Under the pieces are notes generated by a model, which saw nothing but the letters and a program-made list of their open reading frames with translations, made no database searches and was not told where the DNA came from. A stretch of DNA of 64,000 nt from DASXZH01 sp963829965 (GTDB lineage Bacteria > Armatimonadota > Fimbriimonadia > Fimbriimonadales > Fimbriimonadaceae): contig CAWHLK010000061.1 of NCBI GenBank assembly GCA_963829965.1, positions 1 to 64,000 of the forward strand, read 5' to 3'. Below are positions 20,986 to 30,327 of the stretch, piece by piece; position 1 is the stretch's first letter, and each line of letters opens with the position of its first letter. The position numbers and the translations under genes were made by a program.

Positions 20986-21944
20986 CACTGGAGATCCCAC
21001 AAATAAAGCGAAGGGCTCGTCGTCGTCACCATATTCGGTGCGATCGTCGGCGTCCAATTTGTGCCGGCTGCCAAAGCGCCGGGCGACATCTTCTTGGCAC
21101 TTCCGTTCATGAAGACAACGGTTGCCATGTCACCTGTGTTTCTAAACGCGACACCACCCGTATTCGCGCCCGCCGCCACGCTCGTGATTCCCTCTTCGGA
21201 TGGAGAACTTATAAATCCGTTGGGATCCACACCCCAGCTCTCCTTGCAGTCATGCATACGGTCAGAATCAGCGGCCGCGCAGTCTGGAACTTCCACCGTG
21301 GTCCATCGTGCAGGTGAGGCGTGCTCGATGGGCGACTCCGCAAAGTAAAGATAGCCGTTTTGAGCCAACCGGGATTCCGAATAGGAAAACTTGGAAGTTG
21401 CGAAAACTGTCGCGCCGGGCTGGGTGATCATGCTCAAGCTCACCGGCCGCTGGGCCGGATTCGAAGGGTCGGTATTCACGTCGTACGGCGTTAAATAAAC
21501 GTAGTTCATGCCGTATTGGGGAAAGAACAGATCGTTTACTGTATCGTTTCCAACTGCCAACACGTTGCCCAACTGAGGCGCCAGAGGATCGAGAGTGGCT
21601 TGCGGGTTCTTCATGTAAGGATTTAACAGCCAAGGCCAGGTTGCCATTGCGCAACCTCCCGACGGACATGAACTCCCGGAGCTGTCCGGCAACAAGAACG
21701 GATCGTTGTTGTCAGAATCGTTCCAAGACCCTGAAAGAACAACCGTTTCGTCGTAATCGTGCATGTATAACAAAAGAGCGGAACTCAACGACTGGATGTT
21801 GCTAAGGCTCTCCGTGCCTTTCGCAGCGAGTTTGACTCTGCTGAACACCGGAAAAAGGATGGCAGCCAGAATCCCAATAATTCCGATTACAACCAAGACC
21901 TCAATTAAAGAGAAGGCGCGCGCCGTCCGCATATTAGTTATCAT
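20985..21944 (-). CDS. Pseudopilin-like protein with prepilin N-terminal methylation motif
   Basis: A type IV pilin-like N terminus: MITNMRTARA, then FSLIEVLVVIGIIGILAAIL and FPVFSRVKLAAKGTESLSNI. Cleavage would fall before Phe, with Ala rather than Gly at -1 and the usual Glu at +5. The 300-residue globular part ends with GDMATVVFMNGSAKKMSPG, a variant of the strand-turn found in DUF1559-type pseudopilins (F-x-D-G-H). Such proteins are numerous in Armatimonadota and Planctomycetota and are thought to sit at the surface. ATG at 21944 has a GAGG about 12 bases upstream; 21932 is the alternative. The next gene, a lipoprotein, overlaps by one base. Confidence 0.85.
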   Translation of the reverse strand: MITNMRTARAFSLIEVLVVIGIIGILAAILFPVFSRVKLAAKGTESLSNIQSLSSALLLYMHDYDETVVLSGSWNDSDNNDPFLLPDSSGSSCPSGGCAMATWPWLLNPYMKNPQATLDPLAPQLGNVLAVGNDTVNDLFFPQYGMNYVYLTPYDVNTDPSNPAQRPVSLSMITQPGATVFATSKFSYSESRLAQNGYLYFAESPIEHASPARWTTVEVPDCAAADSDRMHDCKESWGVDPNGFISSPSEEGITSVAAGANTGGVAFRNTGDMATVVFMNGSAKKMSPGALAAGTNWTPTIAPNMVTTTSPSLYLWDLQ

Positions 21945-22406
21945 TCTGACCGCTGCCTCAAGACCATTGTTCCCCTCTGTGCATTTCCCGCACTTTGTAA
22001 GACGCGTGCAACCCATGATTTGACTGATGTTAGCAGCCCCGAACTTCCGATAACTTGGCTCTTTCCAGGTAGGTTGGTAGGGCTTTCGGTCTAAAGCAGG
22101 TATCCGCCGAGATGTTCAGGACCTGCTTGCAGACCCATGCCATAAGCTCAACATTTCTTGCCATCATGTGTAAAAGGCGTATGTAAATAATAGAGTTTGA
22201 GTCGTCAAGCCTTTGAATGATTGAAAGCCCAGCCAAATAGATCAAGAAAGGTAGCCATATCTATTAAAAGCTAGTCATTTATTTATAACACATAGGCTTT
22301 GTCAATATTTGTCTGTATACTGGCTCCGGGACTCAAGACAAATGCGCCAAAAGATCTGCCATCGAGGGCAAGCCGCCAGCGCTCTGAGACCCCGCAACGG
22401 AGCAAA
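21945..22406. other. Divergent intergenic region between two pseudopilin genes
   Basis: About 460 bases with no convincing gene. It is clearly AT-richer than its surroundings between 22130 and 22320, with several TATTTA/TTTATA stretches expected of promoters for both pseudopilin genes. TTGTCA (22299) and TATACT (22316) are only 11 bases apart and so do not form a normal promoter. ATTTGTCTG at 22308 resembles half of an AraR-type operator (ATTTGT), which is notable because a GntR/LacI-type regulator is encoded at 23521, but no second half is visible. Confidence 0.5.
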
Positions 22407-23312
22407 ATGCAAATCACAACTCAAGACAACCGCCGTACATCTCGGTCCGCTTTCACCCTTATCGAACTCCTCGTCGTGATCGCAATTATCGCGATCCTGG
22501 CCGCAATTCTCTTCCCGGTCTTCGCCCAGGCGAAGAAGGCTGCCAAGTCCGTCGTCGCGCTTTCAAACGTGAAGGAAATCGGCCTCGCCGAGAAGATCTA
22601 CATGGGTGACTACGATGACGATTACCCCACAATCATCGACAACGCCGACAACAATGGCGATAAGGACGGCGGATGCGCTCCCCACTTAGGCTGGTACACA
22701 GCCGACGGCGGTTGGGCGGCTTCCCTGCAGCCTTATACGAAGGCGGGCGGAATCTTCCTTTCGCCAGGCGCCACCAATCCCTTCTGGAACGCGGGTGAGC
22801 AGACAGGTGTCAATGGCACCTTAACCGGAAACGGAGCCTCTGATGGCTGGTGCCCGGATGGCAACCCTCTCACCGCGGTCGACCACCAACAGTGGGTAGC
22901 CCTGTTGAATCTTGCCGCTCCAAACGGAGTGTCGTTTATGTATCGAAAGGCATTTGGCGGAGCAGCCTGGTTTAACGGTGGACCTATCAACGACTCGATC
23001 GCATCCGATCCTACGAAGAACATCGTGAACTACGAGTACGCCTCGTGGAGCACAGACCCCAACTACACTATTTGGGGGCAGTACCCAGTTTCGGAGTTGA
23101 ACAACCTGGCGCTCAATTGCGTCATGATGGACAGCCACGCGAAGAAGATCATCGGCACCCAGTTCAGGGCGCTTCGATACGGCTATGAAGGATTCGGCGT
23201 TCCAAACACGGATAACGGCCCGTTCACCAAAAATGGAATGAGCCTCGACTGGTTTGTGAACCCCGATGGCAGCAACTCTTCAACTCCTGCCAACGACACG
23301 AGTGACTTCTAA
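22407..23312 (+). CDS. Pseudopilin-like protein with prepilin N-terminal methylation motif
   Basis: ATG at 22407 follows GGAG by 6 bases. The leader MQITTQDNRRTSRSA precedes FTLIELLVVIAIIAILAAIL and FPVFAQAKKAAKSVVALSNV, a textbook class III signal with the LFPVFAQA extension characteristic of Armatimonadota. The remaining 250 residues include acidic repeats (DYDDDYPTIIDNADNNGDKDG) and a C-terminal VMMDSHAKKIIGTQFRAL, the counterpart of the F-x-D-G-H turn in DUF1559 proteins. It was probably kept from a secretion or surface-display role rather than as a major pilin. The following small gene begins two bases after the stop. Confidence 0.87.
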   Translation: MQITTQDNRRTSRSAFTLIELLVVIAIIAILAAILFPVFAQAKKAAKSVVALSNVKEIGLAEKIYMGDYDDDYPTIIDNADNNGDKDGGCAPHLGWYTADGGWAASLQPYTKAGGIFLSPGATNPFWNAGEQTGVNGTLTGNGASDGWCPDGNPLTAVDHQQWVALLNLAAPNGVSFMYRKAFGGAAWFNGGPINDSIASDPTKNIVNYEYASWSTDPNYTIWGQYPVSELNNLALNCVMMDSHAKKIIGTQFRALRYGYEGFGVPNTDNGPFTKNGMSLDWFVNPDGSNSSTPANDTSDF

Positions 23313-23313
23313 A

Positions 23314-23505
23314 ATGAAAATCGACTTCGATCCCAAAGTGTTTTACGGCATTATTGCGGTTGTGGTCGTGGTGGTGGCGTTCCTGTTTTACAGGGGCGTC
23401 ACCTCCTCGGCGGTCGCGCCGCTTCCAAACGCCAAGATGTTTGTCAAAACGTCTACGATTGTGCCCACCTCTGCGCCGACTCCTCCGGCGAGTCCGTCCA
23501 GGTAG
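23314..23505 (+). CDS. Small single-pass membrane protein coupled to a pseudopilin gene
   Basis: A 63-residue protein starting MKIDFDPKVFYGIIAVVVVVVAFLF (TM about 9-25), then RGVTSSAVAPLPNAKMFVKT and a Ser/Thr/Pro-rich end. Its ATG lies one base after the stop of the pseudopilin gene. The layout mirrors the 20985/20764 pair, where a pseudopilin gene overlaps a small lipoprotein gene, so a small partner protein may be a regular feature. No known family. Confidence 0.7.
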   Translation: MKIDFDPKVFYGIIAVVVVVVAFLFYRGVTSSAVAPLPNAKMFVKTSTIVPTSAPTPPASPSR

Positions 23506-23520
23506 TTACAGAATTCAACT

Positions 23521-24639
23521 ATGAACGAAATGCCGCCTACTCGTCGAGAGAGTCCCTACAGACGAATCCTTGCCGACATCGAGGCGCAGATTACAAACGA
23601 AGGTCTCCATCCCGGAGATGTGCTGCCGACGCGCGTTGAACTCGCCAAGCGGTATTCGACAGCCCGCGCCACCGTCGATAAAGCTCTTGCTGAGCTTGCC
23701 CGGAAGGGCCTGATTGAAAGCGGAAGCGGGCGGCGCACTGTCGTCGTGGGCGCCAAACCCAATGACGACTTAGCGACCACGATCGGAGTTCTCTGGCACT
23801 GGACAGAAGACCAGGAAAAGCGAGGCGGTGATTATCTCGACGTCCTGGTTCGAGGAATACGTGAAGCGTGCGCCGAGTACATGCTTCAAGTCCGCTTCCG
23901 CGGAGCACCCCTGTACACGTGGCCCGAACTTGTCAACGATAGGAGCACCCATGGCCTGCTGATCGTGAGGCCAGACTATGCCGACGCGAGCATTCTCGAT
24001 GCCATCCAAGCAGCGGGCGTTCCCGTCGTTCTGGTTCCAGGCGTTTGGGATGGCAGCGGTATTCCCTCCGTTTCGGCAGACAACGCCGGCGGCACGGCCG
24101 CAGCCGTCGAGCACCTTTATCAACTTGGCCACAGGGAAATCGGTTTCGTTGGCCTAACGGCCACCGTTCCCGACCATTTCGAACGGCTCATGGCTTTTCT
24201 CCATGAAACGGGAATGCGCGATATCTCGGTCCGTCCGGAGTGGATCAGGTTGGGCCACGAAAGCCAGCCCAGCAACTTTCGAAACCACCTCTTCGATTGG
24301 CTGGAGAATGACCGTTATCCGAGCGCCGTTATCTCCTCGGACTTTATGATGACCCTTTCCGTGTTGGGCAGGCTGAGCGAGCTTGGACTGTCAGTGCCGG
24401 GCGACGTCTCCGTCGTGACCTTCGACGATCCTGCCGCAGCCGGCCAGATGCATCCTTCGCTTACCGCCATCGCCCAGCCGATTTCCAGACTTGGCTACCA
24501 GGCGGTTCAACGACTTCGAGAATGTATCGCAGGCATCGAAGTGCCGGCGATCGACCGCTTGTCGACAGAGCTAATTCCAAGGGGGTCCACCGGGCCTCCC
24601 AATCCAAACCGGTCCACTCAGGCTCAACGCCCAACCTAA
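23521..24639 (+). CDS. GntR-headed LacI-type transcriptional regulator
   Basis: The N terminus (about 10-75) is a GntR winged helix: YRRILADIEAQI, PGDVLPTRVELAKRY, STARATVDKALAELARKGLI. The rest is a periplasmic-binding-protein-like sensor of LacI/AraR type: HGLLIVRPDYADASILDA, GIPSVSADNAGGTAAAVEHL, LGHREIGFVG, PGDVSVVTFDDPA and LTAIAQPISRLGYQAV. The architecture is that of AraR-like sugar-responsive repressors. The GH130 gene follows 10 bases later and the ABC importer further on, so it probably controls this locus in response to the imported glycoside. Confidence 0.9.
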   Translation: MNEMPPTRRESPYRRILADIEAQITNEGLHPGDVLPTRVELAKRYSTARATVDKALAELARKGLIESGSGRRTVVVGAKPNDDLATTIGVLWHWTEDQEKRGGDYLDVLVRGIREACAEYMLQVRFRGAPLYTWPELVNDRSTHGLLIVRPDYADASILDAIQAAGVPVVLVPGVWDGSGIPSVSADNAGGTAAAVEHLYQLGHREIGFVGLTATVPDHFERLMAFLHETGMRDISVRPEWIRLGHESQPSNFRNHLFDWLENDRYPSAVISSDFMMTLSVLGRLSELGLSVPGDVSVVTFDDPAAAGQMHPSLTAIAQPISRLGYQAVQRLRECIAGIEVPAIDRLSTELIPRGSTGPPNPNRSTQAQRPT

Positions 24640-24649
24640 AACTTCTCCC

Positions 24650-25798
24650 ATGAAACCACATATTCCCATCGAAAGGCTCTTTGAAGGGTCTCCCCTCATC
24701 GCGCCCACAGACCTATGGTGGGAGTCGGGCGTCACGTTTAACGCGGCCGCCGTCTATCTTGAGCCCATCGAAGCAAACCTGAGAGCGTTGAAAGCCCTCC
24801 TTGGCGAACCGGATTTCGGCCGCTATCCGGAAGGGGTTGTTGCTTTACACTACCGGGCGCGTCCGAAAGAAGACAAGGGACGCCCATGGTCGAGATCCTT
24901 TGTGGGGGTATCCGTGCATAAGCCGGATCTCACGCCCATCAAGCGGTTTGAAACTCCTGTTTTGGAGCCCGGAGGCGTCGTCTTGGGCGCCGACACCCAA
25001 GGCGTAGAAGACCCTCGTATCACCTGGTTCGAGGGGCAGTGGTGGATGGTGTATTGTGGAGTCTCTCTCACCGACGATCCCGATCCGGAAAAGGCCTGGA
25101 TCGGCACCGTTTGCATCGCCAAGTCGGACGATCTCGTGGTCTGGGAAAAGTGCGGGCCTGTTCGGGGTGATGGACAGAGTTTCGCGATTGACTCGGGACT
25201 TGCCGCGACAAGCAATAAGGACGGCGTCCTCCTTCCGAATCGAATTGATGGAAAGGTCGTGCTTCTCCATCGGCCCATGAGGGGGCCCATCGGGGATTGG
25301 GGGACAAGCATTGCCATTGCCGACGACCCGGAAGGGCCGTACGAGGACCTTGGCTGCGTTCACGCCGCGGCGGCTTCCGCGGGATACGCCCATAGCTGGG
25401 CGGGGGCCGGTTCGGTTCCCATCGAGGTCTTCGAAGGCGTCTATCTTTCGATCGAACACACGGGAAACTATGTGAGCGATCGAGACCGCAAATATGTCCT
25501 GGACGCCTTTCTTTACGATTTCAACAAGTGGGATCCGCTCCATCCGGAAACGTTGGTTGCCGCGCGGCTTGACGACTTCATGCGTCCGGAGACGGAGTTC
25601 GAAATCCGCGGGCCTTTTCCCGAGAGCGTCGCGAATGTTCTCTTTGTCTGCGGTTCCTACGTGCACAACGGATGGCTCTATATGGCGTACGGAGGCGGAG
25701 ATTCCTTCATTCTTGCAGCCCGGCTTCGCCTCGACCACCTTGTTGACGCGTTAGTGTGCCTCGCGGGACCCCCCATCAAACCGCAGGCGTCCGCATAG
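24650..25798 (+). CDS. GH130-family glycoside phosphorylase/hydrolase (mannoside-active type)
   Basis: A 382-residue five-bladed propeller enzyme of family GH130, whose members phosphorolyse or hydrolyse beta-mannosides. Visible signatures are FNAAAVYLE, VALHYRARP, TQGVEDPRITWFEGQWWMVY with the catalytic-type Asp, LLHRPMRGPIGDW, GYAHSWAGAGSVPIE and SYVHNGWLYMAYGGGDSFILAA. It has no signal peptide and so acts in the cytoplasm on imported oligosaccharide. Whether it is a phosphorylase or hydrolase cannot be settled by eye. It lies between the regulator and the secreted protein in one operon. Confidence 0.85.
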   Translation: MKPHIPIERLFEGSPLIAPTDLWWESGVTFNAAAVYLEPIEANLRALKALLGEPDFGRYPEGVVALHYRARPKEDKGRPWSRSFVGVSVHKPDLTPIKRFETPVLEPGGVVLGADTQGVEDPRITWFEGQWWMVYCGVSLTDDPDPEKAWIGTVCIAKSDDLVVWEKCGPVRGDGQSFAIDSGLAATSNKDGVLLPNRIDGKVVLLHRPMRGPIGDWGTSIAIADDPEGPYEDLGCVHAAAASAGYAHSWAGAGSVPIEVFEGVYLSIEHTGNYVSDRDRKYVLDAFLYDFNKWDPLHPETLVAARLDDFMRPETEFEIRGPFPESVANVLFVCGSYVHNGWLYMAYGGGDSFILAARLRLDHLVDALVCLAGPPIKPQASA

Positions 25799-25809
25799 TA
25801 AGGAGTTTT

Positions 25810-28131
25810 ATGAACCATACTGCTCTCCACCCGGTTCGATTGCCTCGGGTGATCCTATCATCCCTCTCGCTTCTGGCCGCCACTCTCGCAAGCGCCCAAT
25901 CCGGTTCCTTAAGCCGCGTCCGGTTCTTGCCGGACATGCCCAACCCATATGTAATGCGCAATTGGCAGGCAACGGCCGCGGCGATGCACTCGATGTTCTT
26001 CGACCTCGGTATGAAGGGCGATAACCTCCCACTTATTTGGGTTCTGCCCGACGGCAACGGAGGCCAACCCAAATACGGCAGTCCCTCCTACGTGGGCGAT
26101 GAATCCCAGCGCGGGAAAACAGGCGAGGGAATTTGTCAACTTGGGGCTCTCTTGGGGTCCACGGAAGCGGGGTTTGATATGCGGAAGGGCCGGTTCAATT
26201 GGCTTTCCCTTTCCACGCAATACTTCAGCCCAGCCGATGGGCTTGTCCTGAACGATGTTGGAGGAAGTTCGGGTAGCACCTTTTGGTACGAGGTCTTGCC
26301 CAGCCTGGACTTCATGCAGCTTTCACTCCGGTATCCCAACTGGACTGCAGGGCGCACCGTTTCCACTTCAATCGCCGATTCTTGGATACGCGGCATCAAT
26401 CGTCTACAAGGCAATTTCGATCACACGGCACTGAATTTCCGAACAAGCGTGCCGTATGACAACAAACAATGGATAGAACCCGACTCGGCGGCCGGGGCTG
26501 CCTATTTGGAGCTTTGCCAGGGGCTGCGGACCCAGAACCCGAAGTATCTCGAGGCAAGCGCGAAGGCTCTTCAAGCCCTTGAAAACCGGACCACTAACCC
26601 TACCTATGAAGTGCTGACGCCCTTCGGAGCATTGGCGGCCGCGTACCTCAACGCAGAAAAGGGTCAGAACTGGGACGTCGGACGATTTGCCAACTGGTGT
26701 CTGGAGCCAACGGCACCTCAAAGGCCGGGCTGGGGAATGGTGGTTGGGAAATGGGGCGGTAACGACGTAGGCGGATTGCTTGGCTCGGTAACCGATGGCG
26801 GGGGCTACGCGTTCGCGATGAACACATTCGTTTCAGCAGGCACCCTTGCTCCCCTCGCTCGGTACGAGCCGAAGTTTTCCTCCGATATCGCCAAATGGGT
26901 TTTGAACCTCGCGAACTCGGCGAGGTTCTTTTATCGAGATGCCCTGCCCGCAGAGAACCAATCCTCTCCTGGATGGAAAGGCGACTCCGGCGATGGTCTT
27001 GCCTACGAGGGGCTGCGCCGAACTTGGGAGGGCAACGCCCCCTATGCCACGGGAGATGCCGTAAGGGGAAAGTCCGCCGCTACGGATCTTGGGCTCTATG
27101 GAAGCGGCTACGTTGGCCTTTTGGCGGCCCTGGTCCATACGACCGACGTGCCGATGATTCTCAGAATCGACCTTCGTGCCACGGATTTCCTGCCCGTAAA
27201 GAGCTATCCGACCGACCTCTACTGGAACCCCTATCCTGTAGCCAAGACCGTGACGGTGGACCTTGGCCCGGCACGCGTCCGCCTCTACGACGCAGTCGGC
27301 CACACTTTCCTTTTGCAGAGCGCTATTGAGGGGTCATATAGGCTGCGGCTCGCAAGCAAACAGTCCATTCAGTTGGTAAGAGTCCCTGCATCCGGTTCCG
27401 TTCAGATCAATGGGCGGGTCTCCCGAATCCGCGGCGTCGCCATCGACTACGATAACGGCAAAGCGCCCCGCGCCCTGCGGGCAGCAGTGTTGCCGCCGGA
27501 CTACTCCATCATCGTTCAAGTCCGCCAGGCCGTTGTAGATAAATCGGGAGCGGTCGACTGGAGAAGCGTACACTCCGATTCCATAGCGCTCGTCGGTGGC
27601 AATGTCAGCACGATGCGGGCAACGCTTCGATTCGCTTGGGACAAACGGTTTCTGTACTTCCAGGTAAAGCAGACCGCGCCGGCAACGGAGCTCATCGAGG
27701 CGCCGTCGCTTGAGGAGATGAATCGCCATTGGTGGGATTTTGAAGACCTAACTTTCGACCTTGATCCGGGACGAGGGCTCACTTCCGTTGCCATGGTTCC
27801 CGCGATCACACTGGGGTGGAGTTCCACGGGGCGGCGCGACTTGGCCTATTCGCCTGACCTCAACAGCGGCGACATACAAATCCAAACAAGTGGAACCGCA
27901 AAGGAGGCCGACCGCGAAATCGATGGAAGGGTTTCCTGGGCATGCCTCAACGAGGCCTATGGCACGAACAGTCCCGCGGATCGATGGCCCGTCGTCGGCC
28001 GCAAACTGGGTTGCCAGCCCTTGATCGTTGACGGGACATTCAATCGGCAGGCATATGTGGGAGGCGCTCGATACACTCGGCCCTCCGGGCTCGATACCAA
28101 TTCCAGAACCCTCGTTTTGGCAGGTGATTGA
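25810..28131 (+). CDS. Secreted protein with C-terminal CBM9/DOMON-like domain
   Basis: ATG at 25810 has an excellent AAGGAG 4 bases upstream. The signal peptide (LPRVILSSLSLLAATLASAQ) leads a 773-residue protein. The first 520 residues have a helical, Trp- and Gly-rich composition (GSTFWYEVLPSLDFMQLSL, WGMVVGKWGGNDVGGLLGS, DSGDGLAYEGLRRTWEG), suggestive of an alpha/alpha-barrel polysaccharide enzyme, but I do not recognise the family. The last 230 residues (LRFAWDKRFLYFQVKQT, WWDFEDLTFDLDPGRG, RVSWACLNEAYG) resemble a CBM9-like or DOMON sugar-binding domain. It lies within the GH130/ABC operon and probably processes or captures the substrate outside the cell. Confidence 0.75.
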   Translation: MNHTALHPVRLPRVILSSLSLLAATLASAQSGSLSRVRFLPDMPNPYVMRNWQATAAAMHSMFFDLGMKGDNLPLIWVLPDGNGGQPKYGSPSYVGDESQRGKTGEGICQLGALLGSTEAGFDMRKGRFNWLSLSTQYFSPADGLVLNDVGGSSGSTFWYEVLPSLDFMQLSLRYPNWTAGRTVSTSIADSWIRGINRLQGNFDHTALNFRTSVPYDNKQWIEPDSAAGAAYLELCQGLRTQNPKYLEASAKALQALENRTTNPTYEVLTPFGALAAAYLNAEKGQNWDVGRFANWCLEPTAPQRPGWGMVVGKWGGNDVGGLLGSVTDGGGYAFAMNTFVSAGTLAPLARYEPKFSSDIAKWVLNLANSARFFYRDALPAENQSSPGWKGDSGDGLAYEGLRRTWEGNAPYATGDAVRGKSAATDLGLYGSGYVGLLAALVHTTDVPMILRIDLRATDFLPVKSYPTDLYWNPYPVAKTVTVDLGPARVRLYDAVGHTFLLQSAIEGSYRLRLASKQSIQLVRVPASGSVQINGRVSRIRGVAIDYDNGKAPRALRAAVLPPDYSIIVQVRQAVVDKSGAVDWRSVHSDSIALVGGNVSTMRATLRFAWDKRFLYFQVKQTAPATELIEAPSLEEMNRHWWDFEDLTFDLDPGRGLTSVAMVPAITLGWSSTGRRDLAYSPDLNSGDIQIQTSGTAKEADREIDGRVSWACLNEAYGTNSPADRWPVVGRKLGCQPLIVDGTFNRQAYVGGARYTRPSGLDTNSRTLVLAGD

Positions 28132-29432
28132 TGGATAAGGGAACTGAAGCCAGACGCGCCCGATGCAGTTTCAAATCAGCACTCTGTATCGCCCTGGCCT
28201 TGGGTTCACTTTTTGTCGTTTCAGGTTGCGAAAACGAGAAACCTGACGGGAAGCACCATCTTGTTTTCTTGTATCCGATCGAGGACAATCGCCCGGTGAT
28301 CGAGAAGCTGGTCAACCGATTCGAGGAACTGCACCCCAATATCAGCATAGAAATACGGGCGGTGCCGGGAAACCAGTATCAACAGAAGATCAAGACCCTC
28401 GTGGCGGCGGGCGAGCCTCCGGATGTCTTCGTATGTGGAGATGTTACCTTTCCCTACTTGCGGCCATTTGTTGCCGACCTCACCGAGTTCTACAAGCGAG
28501 ATGCGAAAGAGATCGATCCGGATGACTACTATTCGGCCGTGCGCAAATCCTACACCGTGGACGGCAAGATCTACTTTCTTCCCCAGGCCTTCAACGTCTC
28601 ACTGCTGTATTACAACAAAAAGCTCTTTCGCGCTTCGAACGAGCCCTTCCCTACCCCCCAATGGACTTGGAAGGACTATACGGATGCAGCCAAACGGTTG
28701 ACTAAGCGAGGTGATGACGGCGCCGTCATCACCTGGGGGAGCACCATCACTACAGGCTGGTGGGGCGAGTGGCTCACGTTAATCCACGGCGAGGGAGGAG
28801 ATTTCTTCAACCCTTCGATCACCCGTTGCACGTTGGATTCGCCCGCAGCTATCCGGGGCCTTACCTTTTATCGCGACAAGATCTCCGAGGGCTTTGCCCC
28901 CGGGCCCGGCGAAGGCCCTTCGACCGGCTTTCGCAGCAACGAAATGGCCATGGAGTTCGGCGGCCACACCGGCGATTGGAAGTCCTACCGCCAGCTTCCG
29001 GACTTGGACTGGGATATTGAGGCGCTTCCGAAGGGGCCTTCGGGCCGGAGAGGAGGTGAAATCTCCCTCACCGCAATGGGAGTGGCAAAGAAGAGCAAGG
29101 AGCTCGAGGCGTCCTGGCAGTTCATAAAGTTCATGAGCTGCAAGGAAGCGGTGGAGCAGTTCGTTCGCTTCGGCTACCCCGCCGTCCGCAAGTCGGTGGC
29201 GGCCATGCCGTTTTACGCAGCCCAAGCGCCTCTCAATAAGGCCGCTCTCGTGCGTGCGATGGATTCCGCGGAACCTGATCCGAATTCGCCCGATTTTATG
29301 GAGATCGCCCTGGACTTGGTCCAGCCAGAAATCGACCTGATGCTGGCGGAAGGCGTTTCTCCAGAGGAAACGGCTCGCCGCGCAACGAGAGCGGCAAACC
29401 TGTTCCTCAAGGCTCAGGAGGGAAACCACTGA
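28131..29432 (+). CDS. ABC sugar transporter substrate-binding lipoprotein
   Basis: A family 1 extracellular solute-binding protein. The lipoprotein signal is ALGSLFVVSGCEN with Cys near 32. VNRFEELHPNISIEIRAVPGNQYQQKIKTL, GEPPDVFVCGD and GVSPEETARRATRAANLF match the family. It starts at ATG 28131, overlapping the previous stop by one base (TGATG). The two permease genes follow. No ATPase gene is in the operon, so a shared MsmX/UgpC-type ATPase elsewhere is expected. Confidence 0.92.
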   Translation: MDKGTEARRARCSFKSALCIALALGSLFVVSGCENEKPDGKHHLVFLYPIEDNRPVIEKLVNRFEELHPNISIEIRAVPGNQYQQKIKTLVAAGEPPDVFVCGDVTFPYLRPFVADLTEFYKRDAKEIDPDDYYSAVRKSYTVDGKIYFLPQAFNVSLLYYNKKLFRASNEPFPTPQWTWKDYTDAAKRLTKRGDDGAVITWGSTITTGWWGEWLTLIHGEGGDFFNPSITRCTLDSPAAIRGLTFYRDKISEGFAPGPGEGPSTGFRSNEMAMEFGGHTGDWKSYRQLPDLDWDIEALPKGPSGRRGGEISLTAMGVAKKSKELEASWQFIKFMSCKEAVEQFVRFGYPAVRKSVAAMPFYAAQAPLNKAALVRAMDSAEPDPNSPDFMEIALDLVQPEIDLMLAEGVSPEETARRATRAANLFLKAQEGNH

Positions 29433-29433
29433 C

Positions 29434-30327
29434 ATGATCCGCAGCCAGAAGCGCTGGTGTTGGCTCATGATCTCGCCGGTCATCACCGGTTTGCTCCTAT
29501 TTACTTATGGGCCGATGTTAGTTTCGCTGGTCCTAAGTTTCACAAACGATGACGCGGTCCGAACTCCATCGTACGTTGGCCTGGCGAACTACCAATACCT
29601 GTTGAACGGCGATCCATCTTTTTGGGTGTCGGTTAAGGTGACCGCCTACTACGCGGTGGGCAGCGTCTCCCTCGGCCTCCTGGCATCCCTGAGCGTGGCC
29701 TTAATCCTGAACCAGGACATCCCTATGCGCGGGATCTTCCGAACCCTTTATTATCTTCCAACGATTCTGCCCGCAACCGCGTCGGGCGTGCTTTGGGCCT
29801 GGATATTTCACCCCCACGACGGTGTTTTGAATGGAATGCTGCGGTCTGCCGGAGTTGCCCATCCGCCCTCGTGGACCCAATCCCCCCAATGGGCGCTTCC
29901 GGCGATCGTGATCATGAGCATTTGGGGTTACGGGGGAGCGATGGTAGTCTTTCTCGCCGGCCTGCAGGATTCTCCCAAACATCTTCACGAGGCGGCCTCT
30001 TTGGATGGCGCCTCCGCTTGGAGGAGGTTTCGGGTCATCACGTGGCCCGCGCTTACGCCCATCGTGTTTTTCAACTTGACGATGGGCCTGATCGGATCCC
30101 TGAAAGCGTTCGATCAGGTCTTCGCGTTCGGCACGTCGGGCCCCGGTGTGGGCGGCCCTGCGAGAGCGACCCTGTTCTATGTTTTGAACCTGTATGAAAA
30201 GGCCTTCGGCCACTTCCATATGGGCCTTGCCGCGGCAATGGCGTGGCTGCTGTTCGCCGCGATCGCACTGCTCACCGGGCTCAACTTTTGGCTTTCGAAG
30301 AGTTGGGTCAAGCAGGGCTCAGCATGA
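29434..30327 (+). CDS. ABC sugar transporter permease, MalF/UgpA type
   Basis: A 297-residue inner-membrane permease with about six spans, from WCWLMISPVITGLLLFTYGP to the end. The EAA loop that contacts the ATPase is EAASLDGASAWRRFRVITWPALTPI. FTNDDAVRTPSYVGLANYQYLL is the usual first loop. It starts 1 base after the binding-protein gene and ends with a 4-base ATGA overlap with the next permease. Confidence 0.93.
   Translation: MIRSQKRWCWLMISPVITGLLLFTYGPMLVSLVLSFTNDDAVRTPSYVGLANYQYLLNGDPSFWVSVKVTAYYAVGSVSLGLLASLSVALILNQDIPMRGIFRTLYYLPTILPATASGVLWAWIFHPHDGVLNGMLRSAGVAHPPSWTQSPQWALPAIVIMSIWGYGGAMVVFLAGLQDSPKHLHEAASLDGASAWRRFRVITWPALTPIVFFNLTMGLIGSLKAFDQVFAFGTSGPGVGGPARATLFYVLNLYEKAFGHFHMGLAAAMAWLLFAAIALLTGLNFWLSKSWVKQGSA

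Noticed and set aside
22030..22245. 71-codon ORF between the divergent pseudopilin genes
   Set aside because: AT-rich promoter-like region, no protein-like composition and no start signal.
22299..22321. TTGTCA and TATACT as a sigma70 promoter for the pseudopilin gene
   Set aside because: Spacing is 11 bases rather than 16-18.
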